In this document: positions 16,322-23,221 of the stretch, piece by piece
Layout: every line of letters begins with the position of its first letter
Position numbering within the stretch: the stretch's first letter is position 1
Assembly (NCBI GenBank): GCA_025808375.1
Contig: CP061009.1
Span: forward strand, 3,224,001-3,288,000
DNA from: Duncaniella muricolitica
Lineage (GTDB): Bacteria; Bacteroidota; Bacteroidia; Bacteroidales; Muribaculaceae
Reading direction: 5' to 3'
Length of the DNA stretch: 64,000 bases
Translations under genes and position numbers: made by a program
The notes under the pieces: model-generated
What the model saw: only the letters and a program-made list of their open reading frames with translations
The model's database searches: none
Told to the model about the DNA's origin: nothing

Positions 16322-18681
16322 TGAAAGCCGGACATCTGACCACATTCTATCGTCTGCTTATGGACGAACAAATGATTGTAATACCCAAAGTACAACGCGA
16401 TTATGTCTACGGACGCATTGACGGCAAGGCTCCTAAAATACTTGACGTCATTCTAAACTCTATGCTCTCGACCCTACGGCACAACCGACAGGAAATATAC
16501 GACTTTATATATGGTGGCGCATATGAGAAAAATGGGCAGACCCATGCAGGAATGATACCGTTGGACGGCCAACAACGTCTGACAACTTTATTTCTTCTTC
16601 ATTTTTATGCATCTGTTATCCAACACATCCCGGCTGAAGAAACAACCTTTCTTAAAGGATTTCGTTACGAAACACGCCAATCCGCCAATGATTTCGGCAC
16701 CCATCTACTCGGCCCAATGCGTGAAAACATATTGAAATGTTATACACCTGATATAAAGATATGTGATCTTATACGTAACGATGCACTCTATTCGCCGACT
16801 TATGCCAATGACCCGACAATATCGTCAATGTTGGTCGTACTCGAAGCCATCGAAAGTAAATTCCGCACATTCATAAAAACAAGATTCCGACGCACATCAA
16901 TAGGTCTGTGGGACGCATTGACAACTCGAGACAATCTTTGTTTTTATCACATCACTCTTGACAGGTTCGGACTATCGGATGATTTGTATATCAAGATGAA
17001 CTCTCGCGGTAAAAGCCTTACTGATTTTGAGATATTTAAGGCTGACCTTGAAGAAAGAATCCGAGCAATCTATCCTGAAAAAGTAGATATGATTGCGTGT
17101 AAAATCGACACTCGATGGATTGACATGATATGGAGTCAATATCGGTCAGAGCCGCAGAAGGCAGATTCTGCCTATATGATTCTGATAAATAATATATTGA
17201 GACTTTTGTGGCACTGGAAAAAAGGCGAGACGTCACATATTGACGCCGATCTTCTGCATTCAACCATATCCACTCATGACGATGTCGATATGTTTGAAAG
17301 CATTATGGACATAATGTATAAAGTCTACTTAAAGGGTTTTGCTGATGAGTGGAATAAACATTTTTACCATGACTCAGACACAATACTGGGTAAAGCCGAA
17401 AAGATCAGACAATTCACCGGCGCAATGTCTGGAACGAGTATTTTCATAGTCGCAATGAGCCATCGAATGACCAATCCGGAATTGGTACAACTGCTCGGCT
17501 CATACCTTGTGGAAAACTCAGCCCTTTCACCGGCCGATTCCTTAAAAGCATTACGCATAACACGTAATCTCATAACTGCCAATCAGCGGGCAAACAACTT
17601 TCGCATCATCGATATGCCTGGATTTCTCTCTGATATAGAGCATATAGTCGCTAATATCACAAAAGCTCCCATTCCGGCCAAAACAACATTCCTGTCAACC
17701 GCAGCCGAAGAGGAAGCATTTAAAATCAATTTGAATCAATCTGATTATGAACACCTTCTGCGTTACGAGAATCACAAAGTCCTCAGTGGCTCAGTAGCAT
17801 TATTCATGAATGAATATATCCCTGACGGGAGCAAAGACTGCACTAATCTGTTCAATCAACTTGACCATTTTGAGAAAATTTTCGATAACAACTGCATGTC
17901 GATGGAAGGTTTTGAAAAAATTCGCACCAATCTTATTAATCCCAAATTGGATTACTGGCAATGGGAATATGCCGACTTGCAGGGTGACGACACTCGCTAT
18001 CTGTTCATCCATACGCCAAATGATTACACCGACTTCCTCACAGCTAATAAGAGACGACACAATCAGCATGCTATCTTAAAAATAATTGCGACATTACCCT
18101 CGGCTGATATGTTGGTGCCCCACCAAACAAAATGTCAAGAGTTCGCAATCAGTGATTTCAGATATTACATGTCAAAATATTATGCATCCAATTCGACCGA
18201 GACAAAATACGGTTATTATGGATGGCACAATATTATGAGCTATCCGCTTGACGTATATCTGCTTAATAGTTCTTATTTTGGATCAACCAATCTGGCTTGG
18301 TCTATGATGCTGCACATATTGCATGATAAATTCTACAATCATCCTGTTCACAAAGGCAATATGAGTTGGGATCCTCATCAGGCTCCATTACACTTCACCA
18401 AAATTGACCTTGTGGTTGACTTCATAGAAAATCGCTGGATTATTACCACATCCACCCAAACTATTTCCGACAGACTTGCCTCACTAAGTAAGCTAATACC
18501 CATAACCCCGTCTAAAAAAGGTAATATCACCTCATATACGTTATACAATAGTCGATTGTCACGTCCGGATTACGTAGAATGCATCGCAAGCGTTATCAAT
18601 GCACTGACCAATCGGTTCTCACTCCTGCCAAGAGGATGGATTAACAACCGATTTGCTTTGATTGGACGTAATTCAGGCTAA
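16321..18681 (+). CDS. Second DUF262 protein of the cassette, without HNH domain
   Basis: 786 residues. The DUF262 domain has VIPKVQRDYVYGR (20-32), PLDGQQRLTTLFLL (80-93) and YIKMNSRGKSLTDFEIFKADL (near 223-242), a motif form different from the first gene, so this is not a recent duplicate. No EHxxP-type HNH motif was found. Residues from about 400 to 786 form a long region I do not recognise, rich in aromatic residues (for example YYGWHNIMSYPLDVYLLN). Its start shares one base with the stop of the previous gene, so both should be made together. By analogy with GmrS, it may sense or hydrolyse a nucleotide while its partner cuts DNA; that is inference. Its last codon and stop overlap the end of ssb on the other strand. 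Confidence 0.8.
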   Translation: MKAGHLTTFYRLLMDEQMIVIPKVQRDYVYGRIDGKAPKILDVILNSMLSTLRHNRQEIYDFIYGGAYEKNGQTHAGMIPLDGQQRLTTLFLLHFYASVIQHIPAEETTFLKGFRYETRQSANDFGTHLLGPMRENILKCYTPDIKICDLIRNDALYSPTYANDPTISSMLVVLEAIESKFRTFIKTRFRRTSIGLWDALTTRDNLCFYHITLDRFGLSDDLYIKMNSRGKSLTDFEIFKADLEERIRAIYPEKVDMIACKIDTRWIDMIWSQYRSEPQKADSAYMILINNILRLLWHWKKGETSHIDADLLHSTISTHDDVDMFESIMDIMYKVYLKGFADEWNKHFYHDSDTILGKAEKIRQFTGAMSGTSIFIVAMSHRMTNPELVQLLGSYLVENSALSPADSLKALRITRNLITANQRANNFRIIDMPGFLSDIEHIVANITKAPIPAKTTFLSTAAEEEAFKINLNQSDYEHLLRYENHKVLSGSVALFMNEYIPDGSKDCTNLFNQLDHFEKIFDNNCMSMEGFEKIRTNLINPKLDYWQWEYADLQGDDTRYLFIHTPNDYTDFLTANKRRHNQHAILKIIATLPSADMLVPHQTKCQEFAISDFRYYMSKYYASNSTETKYGYYGWHNIMSYPLDVYLLNSSYFGSTNLAWSMMLHILHDKFYNHPVHKGNMSWDPHQAPLHFTKIDLVVDFIENRWIITTSTQTISDRLASLSKLIPITPSKKGNITSYTLYNSRLSRPDYVECIASVINALTNRFSLLPRGWINNRFALIGRNSG

Positions 18682-19013
18682 CGAATCGGTCCGAGGATTT
18701 CAAAGGTGTCGACATAGATTTCGGTGACCGTACGCTTGATGGCTGTGCGGTCCTCCCACGTGCGGTAACGCAGACGGCCTTCGACATACAGGCGTGTGCC
18801 CTTGCGTATGTAACGCTCGGCCATCTCGGCCGCCCCGTCCCACATTATAATATTGTGCCATTCGGTGCGGCCGGGACGTTCGGTGCCGTCCGGAAGCCTG
18901 ACAGGCCGCTCGTCAGTGGCAAGCGGAAACGAGGCTATCGGACGAGTCTCCACATAACGTATTTCCGGATCACGCCCTACGTTGCCAAGAAGTATTACCT
19001 TATTTACGCTCAT
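18678..19013 (-). CDS. ssb: Single-stranded DNA-binding protein lacking the C-terminal tail
   Basis: 111 residues, only the OB fold: MSVNKVILLGNVGRDPEIRY, TERPGRTEWHNIIMWDGAAEMAE, and RLRYRTWEDRTAIKRTVTEIYVD. It binds single-stranded DNA during replication and repair. Chromosomal SSB proteins of Bacteroidota are usually longer, with a flexible linker and an acidic tip ending like DDLPF that recruits partner proteins. Here the protein stops at EILGPIR. The stop codon TAG is the reverse complement of the last Gly/stop bases (CTA, 18678-18680) of the DUF262 cassette. The gene may have been shortened when the cassette arrived, or may be a naturally short paralogue. Confidence 0.9.
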   Translation of the reverse strand: MSVNKVILLGNVGRDPEIRYVETRPIASFPLATDERPVRLPDGTERPGRTEWHNIIMWDGAAEMAERYIRKGTRLYVEGRLRYRTWEDRTAIKRTVTEIYVDTFEILGPIR

Positions 19014-19033
19014 AGATGTCGGTTGGATTTATG

Positions 19034-19065
19034 CAAAATTAGCGAATTTAAGTCATATTTTTAAA
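19034..19065 (-). promoter_or_regulatory. Bacteroidota-type promoter for ssb
   Basis: Minus strand TTTA (19062-19065), 20-base spacer, TAATTTTG (19034-19041), with 20 bases between the -7 box and the ATG at 19013. Confidence 0.5.
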
Positions 19066-19071
19066 CATCTG

Positions 19072-19104
19072 TTTGTATTTGTGTGTTGATAAAGTAAATT
19101 TTTG
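19072..19104 (+). promoter_or_regulatory. Probable promoter of the lipoprotein gene
   Basis: TTTG (19072-19075), 21-base spacer, AATTTTTG (19097-19104), one mismatch to TAnnTTTG. The ATG at 19110 follows after five bases, so the transcript would be leaderless or nearly so. Confidence 0.45.
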
Positions 19105-19109
19105 CACGT

Positions 19110-19733
19110 ATGAAATCTTTATTATCTCTCGTACCGCTCTTTGAACTGCTTGCCGTCGGTTCGATAGTAGTGTCATGCAGCAACAGTGAGGCACGTTTCG
19201 CTAAAGAGATTCCCGGCACATGGCAGGGAACACCCGAGACTTTTTCGGACAATTCGGCCATCACAGCCACTATCATAGACACCTATGAGTTTCTGCCGGC
19301 CGCCATGACCGCCAACGAGACTCTGTCGGGGTCTGTCATTGTCACAGGCATGGTCAACACCACCACACAGATAGTCGGTGACAGCGCGCTCATAGAGCCG
19401 CTCGGCCTCTCGGCCTCGGCCCGCACGTCAATATCGGGCACATGGACTGTTGTCGATGACGATGAGATAGCCCTGTCGCTCGACCCTCAGTCGCTCGTGG
19501 TTGAGGTTGACCCTGACGCTGTCGTGGCCAACAACAATCCTCTGGCCCTGTCGTCACCCGCTGTCGACTCCATACGCCCCGACCTGTGCAAGACTATCGA
19601 GCACGGCATACGCGTGGCCCTCACTGCCCGATATGCATCCATGCGCCACATGGATGACGTGAAGGTCAAAGGCGCGCTGCTGAAATATGAGTACAACCAT
19701 GAGGATTTCGTATTGACAAAGCAGACCGAATAG
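19110..19733 (+). CDS. Hypothetical lipoprotein
   Basis: 207 residues with a lipoprotein signal: hydrophobic stretch LLAVGSIVV and lipobox VVSC near residue 23, so it is probably anchored in an outer or inner membrane leaflet facing the periplasm. The mature part begins with the segment IPGTWQGTPETF and contains SISGTWTVVDDDEIALSLD. This is the GxW pattern of small beta-sheet lipocalin-like lipoproteins common in Bacteroidota, but I cannot name a family with certainty. The C-terminal third is helical and charged. It is divergent from ssb with a 96-base shared promoter region and followed by tdk on its own promoter. The function is unknown. Confidence 0.7.
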   Translation: MKSLLSLVPLFELLAVGSIVVSCSNSEARFAKEIPGTWQGTPETFSDNSAITATIIDTYEFLPAAMTANETLSGSVIVTGMVNTTTQIVGDSALIEPLGLSASARTSISGTWTVVDDDEIALSLDPQSLVVEVDPDAVVANNNPLALSSPAVDSIRPDLCKTIEHGIRVALTARYASMRHMDDVKVKGALLKYEYNHEDFVLTKQTE

Positions 19734-19789
19734 GCCGTTTACATATGCTAAAATGACTCCGACCGACACGTAGTCTCGGAAAATATAAT

Positions 19790-19797
19790 TATCTTTG
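19790..19797 (+). promoter_or_regulatory. -7 box for tdk
   Basis: TATCTTTG matches TAnnTTTG and ends 18 bases before the ATG at 19816. No clear TTTG is seen 20 bases upstream. Confidence 0.4.
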
Positions 19798-19815
19798 CCT
19801 TTCCAAACCATTCTC

Positions 19816-20475
19816 ATGAAGATGTACAGGAAAGGCAAACTTTATTTCCGCTACGGCACTATGGGATCGGCCAAGACGGCCATCCTCCTTACCACCGCAT
19901 ATAACTTTGAGGAACGTGGCATGCGCTATGTGTGCTTCAAACCCGTCGTCGACACACGCGAGTCGACCAACGTGATACGCTCGCGCATAGGCATCGAGCG
20001 TGAATGTCGATGGATATATCACGACACCGATCTCTATGAGATGGCGCGTCAGATGTGTGAGGAGGATAAAGCCGTGACCGACTGGATACTCGTTGACGAG
20101 GCCCAGTTTCTCACCGCCGACCAGGTCGACCAATTGGCACGCGTGGTGGACGACTTCGGTAGCAACGTCATATGCTACGGCCTGCGCACCGACTTCCGTA
20201 GCAACCTGTTTGAAGGCTCGCGCCGCCTCTTCGAGATAGCCGACACCATCGATGAGATAAAATCGACCTGCACCTGCGGACGCAAGACTATAATCAATGC
20301 CCGCATAGGCAGCAACGGCGACTTTGTCGAGGAGGGTGCGCAGGTGGAGATAGGAGGCGACGACCGCTACATGGCCGTGTGCCGCAAATGCTGGCGCAAC
20401 AAACGCATCGAGCAAAGCTACCGCTCGGCATTGCCGTTTGATCTCCCGTTGCCGGTCGGCGATATGGAAGATTAA
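19816..20475 (+). CDS. tdk: Thymidine kinase (type II)
   Basis: 219 residues from ATG 19816; the upstream in-frame ATG at 19795 lies inside the promoter's -7 box. The P-loop is RYGTMGSAKTAILL near residues 14-27, the Asp of the Walker B segment is in ILVDEAQFLTADQV, and the lid and dimer part YGLRTDFRSNLFEGSRRL follows. Four cysteines in CTCGRK and CRKCW form the structural zinc site typical of the human TK1-like family. The usual catalytic glutamate is the E of VDEAQF. It phosphorylates thymidine with ATP, the salvage counterpart of thyA. A hairpin with GGGG/CCCC arms and a T run follows the stop (20506-20537). Confidence 0.95.
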   Translation: MKMYRKGKLYFRYGTMGSAKTAILLTTAYNFEERGMRYVCFKPVVDTRESTNVIRSRIGIERECRWIYHDTDLYEMARQMCEEDKAVTDWILVDEAQFLTADQVDQLARVVDDFGSNVICYGLRTDFRSNLFEGSRRLFEIADTIDEIKSTCTCGRKTIINARIGSNGDFVEEGAQVEIGGDDRYMAVCRKCWRNKRIEQSYRSALPFDLPLPVGDMED

Positions 20476-20505
20476 ACCATCGCGCAGCATGAATTGTCTA
20501 TATTG

Positions 20506-20537
20506 AAAGGGGCACCCTTTTAATTCCACCCCTTTTT
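20506..20537 (+). terminator. Terminator of tdk
   Basis: AAAGGGG (20506-20512) pairs with CCCCTTT (20529-20535), followed by T residues, directly after the tdk stop and just before the DUF3108 gene. Confidence 0.55.
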
Positions 20538-20550
20538 AATATCTAAAGTT

Positions 20551-21330
20551 ATGAAACGTATATCCATCCTCTCGCTCCTGTGGCTGCTGATGTGCATCCC
20601 GGCGATGAGAGCGCAGTCATCACCCACGGTAAGTCTGGTCGACGAGACTCTTACCTATGACGTAATATACAAGTGGGGCTTTATCAACAAAGTGGCCGGA
20701 TATGCCACCATGAGTCTGCGCAACGACGGAGACTGCTACAAAGCGTCGGTATTTGCCGAAAACGCGCCGTGGGCCAACAGTATATATATGTTGCGCGACA
20801 CGCTCTACTCCACTATGACCAAAGAGGGGCTGTATCCTCTTAAATACACCTATATAGCCCATGAGGCCGGTAAATACAAGAAGGACATAGTGACGTTTCA
20901 CCATTCGGGCAACACCTTTACAGCCGAAGCTGTGCGCTACAAGCGAGCCTCGGCCGGAGCTCCGCTCTCGACCTCGACAATCAATCTCGAGGCTCAGGGC
21001 ATGACGGTCGACATGCTCAGCGCGTTTTTCTATCTGCGCACACTCGACTTTCCTTCGATGAGCAAAGGCCACAGCGTGACAGTCAACATATTCTCCGGCT
21101 CCAAGAAGGAACTGCTCACCATCACCTATATGGGACGGCAGACCGTGCAGCTCAACGGTGAAAACCTCCCGGCGTTTTACATCAACTTCAATTTCACCCG
21201 CCACGGCAAGGTGTCATCTGCCCCCATCGAAGGATGGATTTCAGCCGACGACCGCCGCATACCTCTCAAGGTGGAGGGACAACTGCCCGTAGGCAAAGTG
21301 CGCGCACTCTACACCGGTCCCAATCCATGA
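20551..21330 (+). CDS. DUF3108 domain-containing secreted protein
   Basis: 259 residues with a signal peptide (ISILSLLWLLMCIPAMRAQ) and a single beta-rich domain matching DUF3108 in length and pattern: LTYDVIYKWGFINKVAGYATM near the start, TYIAHEAGKYKKDIVTFH in the middle, and GWISADDRRIPLKVEGQLPVGKVRA at the end. The family is exported and structurally related to LolA/LolB-like half-barrels, but its role is unknown. The stop TGA overlaps the ATG of the following 5'-nucleotidase gene (ATGA at 21327-21330), so the two are translationally coupled even though one is exported and the other apparently is not. The start is fixed by the signal peptide. Confidence 0.85.
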   Translation: MKRISILSLLWLLMCIPAMRAQSSPTVSLVDETLTYDVIYKWGFINKVAGYATMSLRNDGDCYKASVFAENAPWANSIYMLRDTLYSTMTKEGLYPLKYTYIAHEAGKYKKDIVTFHHSGNTFTAEAVRYKRASAGAPLSTSTINLEAQGMTVDMLSAFFYLRTLDFPSMSKGHSVTVNIFSGSKKELLTITYMGRQTVQLNGENLPAFYINFNFTRHGKVSSAPIEGWISADDRRIPLKVEGQLPVGKVRALYTGPNP

Positions 21331-23009
21331 GAAAAGTATTCAAGATAGCCGTGACAGGCGATGTCCACGGCATGCTCTATCCCTATGATTTCACGACTCT
21401 CTCACCCGCTCCAGGCTCGCTGGCGCGGGTGTCGGCTTATGTTAAAGACCTAAGGTCACGTCTTGGCGAAGACCGCGTGGTGCTGCTCGACAACGGCGAC
21501 ATGCTGCAAGGCCAGCCGCCGGTCTATTTCTATAATTTTATCGAGACCGGAGTGACTCATCCCGTGGCACGCATGCTGAAACGTATGGGTTACGACGCTC
21601 AGACGATAGGCAACCATGACATAGAGACCGGCCATCCGGTCTATGACCGCTATCGTGACGACCTGTCACCCATACCGCTGCTCGGAGCCAATGTGAAGGA
21701 CACAGCTACAGGCGAGCCTTATTTCAGACCCTACACCATCATCGAACGCGACGGTGTGAGATTTGCCGTGCTCGGACTGCTCACTCCGGCCATACCGGCA
21801 TGGCTGCCTGAGGAACTGTGGTCGGGCATGGAGGTGACCGACATGGTGGAGAGCGCGCGCCGATGGGTGGAGCACATACGCCGTCATGAGCGGCCCGACA
21901 TGGTGATAGGACTCTTCCACTCTGGCTATGAAAGCACTCATCTGACAGGCAAATGGCTCGAAAACGCCTCGGGACTTGTGGCGCGCGAAGTCGAGGGCAT
22001 CGACCTCATATTCATGGGCCACGACCATCTGAGGGCTGTGCGCCGCGAGTCGACGGGAATACTGCTGCTCAACCCCGGCGCACACGCCCGTCTTGTGGCC
22101 GAAGCCACAGTCACAGCCGATGTGGCCCCCGACGGCCGTGTGGCCATACTCGATGTCGAGGGCGATCTGGTGCAACTCGACGGTTATGCACCCGATCCGA
22201 CATTCATGGCCGAATTTGAGCCGGAACGCGCTCACACGCTCCAATTGGTCGGACAGATAATCGGAGAAGCTGCGGGCGAATTTTCGGGACGCGACGTCTA
22301 TTTCGGACCGTCGGCGTTCATGCAACTCATACACACACTTCAGTTGGAAGTGTCGGGAGCCGACATCTCGCTGGCGTCACCCACCTCGTTTGACGCCACT
22401 CTCCATGAAGGACCGCTGCGCATCAGCGACATGTTCACACTCTACCGTTACGAAAATCAATTGTGCACACTCTCGATGACAGGTCGCGAGATTAAAAATC
22501 ATCTCGAGATGAGCTACAATCTGTGGACAGCCGTAATGCACTCGCCCGACGATCCGCTGCTGAAATTCTCGACCGGCAATCATATCAAAGGCGACTACAC
22601 CTTTCTCATCAATCCCTCCTACAACTTCGACTCGGCCTACGGCATAGTGTATGAAGTCGATGTAACCCAACTGCAAGGCAACAAGATACACATCATTTCG
22701 ATGGCCGACGGCTCACCGTTTGACCTCGACAAGACCTACACCGTGGCAGTCAACGCCTACCGGGCCAACGGCGGAGGCGAACTGCTCACACGCGGAGCCG
22801 GCATACCGTCCGACCAACTGAAAAGCCGCATCATACACACCACCCCGCTCGACCTGCGCTACTATCTGATGGAAGCAATCAAGCGCAAAGGCACAATAAC
22901 CCCGACCGTGACCCCCAACTGGAAATTTGTACCCGAGCACCTCACGGCCAAGGCCATTATCCGTGACAGGGAGAGACTGTTTCCTCAACAAGACATCAGT
23001 CAGGCTTAG
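21327..23009 (+). CDS. Bifunctional metallophosphatase / 5'-nucleotidase (UshA-like)
   Basis: 560 residues from ATG 21327, which overlaps the DUF3108 stop. The metallophosphatase half (about 1-300) has AVTGDVHGMLYPYDF, DNGDMLQGQP, TIGNHDIETG and GHDHLRAV, all dinuclear metal ligands. The 5'-nucleotidase C-terminal half (about 310-540) has DISLASPTSFDA and YRANGGGELLTRGAG for nucleotide stacking. The family splits phosphate from 5'-nucleotides or cyclic nucleotides. Unlike periplasmic UshA it has no visible signal peptide: the protein starts MRKVFKIAVTGDVHG. It may act in the cytosol, or its export signal may have been lost. A 12-bp hairpin (23009-23040) follows. Confidence 0.9.
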   Translation: MRKVFKIAVTGDVHGMLYPYDFTTLSPAPGSLARVSAYVKDLRSRLGEDRVVLLDNGDMLQGQPPVYFYNFIETGVTHPVARMLKRMGYDAQTIGNHDIETGHPVYDRYRDDLSPIPLLGANVKDTATGEPYFRPYTIIERDGVRFAVLGLLTPAIPAWLPEELWSGMEVTDMVESARRWVEHIRRHERPDMVIGLFHSGYESTHLTGKWLENASGLVAREVEGIDLIFMGHDHLRAVRRESTGILLLNPGAHARLVAEATVTADVAPDGRVAILDVEGDLVQLDGYAPDPTFMAEFEPERAHTLQLVGQIIGEAAGEFSGRDVYFGPSAFMQLIHTLQLEVSGADISLASPTSFDATLHEGPLRISDMFTLYRYENQLCTLSMTGREIKNHLEMSYNLWTAVMHSPDDPLLKFSTGNHIKGDYTFLINPSYNFDSAYGIVYEVDVTQLQGNKIHIISMADGSPFDLDKTYTVAVNAYRANGGGELLTRGAGIPSDQLKSRIIHTTPLDLRYYLMEAIKRKGTITPTVTPNWKFVPEHLTAKAIIRDRERLFPQQDISQA

Positions 23010-23040
23010 TGTCATAGTGTATTAGTGCACTATGACACTA
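23009..23040. terminator. Hairpin after the 5'-nucleotidase gene
   Basis: AGTGTCATAGTG (23009-23020) and CACTATGACACT (23029-23040), perfect 12-bp arms with an eight-base loop. There is no clear T run. Part of the arm is repeated again just downstream (ATGACAC at 23041). Confidence 0.5.
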
Positions 23041-23185
23041 TGACACACCGCGGCATCATTTCATCCTCACATCCTAAGCCTCGCATAAGCGTGACATAAT
23101 CCATAAAAATCCATTTTTGCATAAAAATTTCAGTCTTTCATTTAAATATTTAAGTTTTTAGCGCATCTCACATCAAAAAAATCAC

Positions 23186-23193
23186 TATTTTTG
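23186..23193 (+). promoter_or_regulatory. -7 box for the threonine operon
   Basis: TATTTTTG matches TAnnTTTG and lies 28 bases before the ATG of thrA. The AT-rich 180-base space upstream shows no obvious riboswitch or attenuator stem that I can support. Confidence 0.4.
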
Positions 23194-23221
23194 CATCTAA
23201 TTTTTTAAAAATTTAATATTA

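Noticed and set aside
14249..18681. DUF262 pair as a toxin-antitoxin module
   Set aside because: Both proteins are far larger than typical toxin-antitoxin pairs, and the DUF1524/HNH nuclease set points to restriction-type defence.
23041..23221. Threonine attenuator leader upstream of thrA
   Set aside because: I could not find a leader peptide rich in Thr/Ile codons or a convincing terminator/antiterminator pair.
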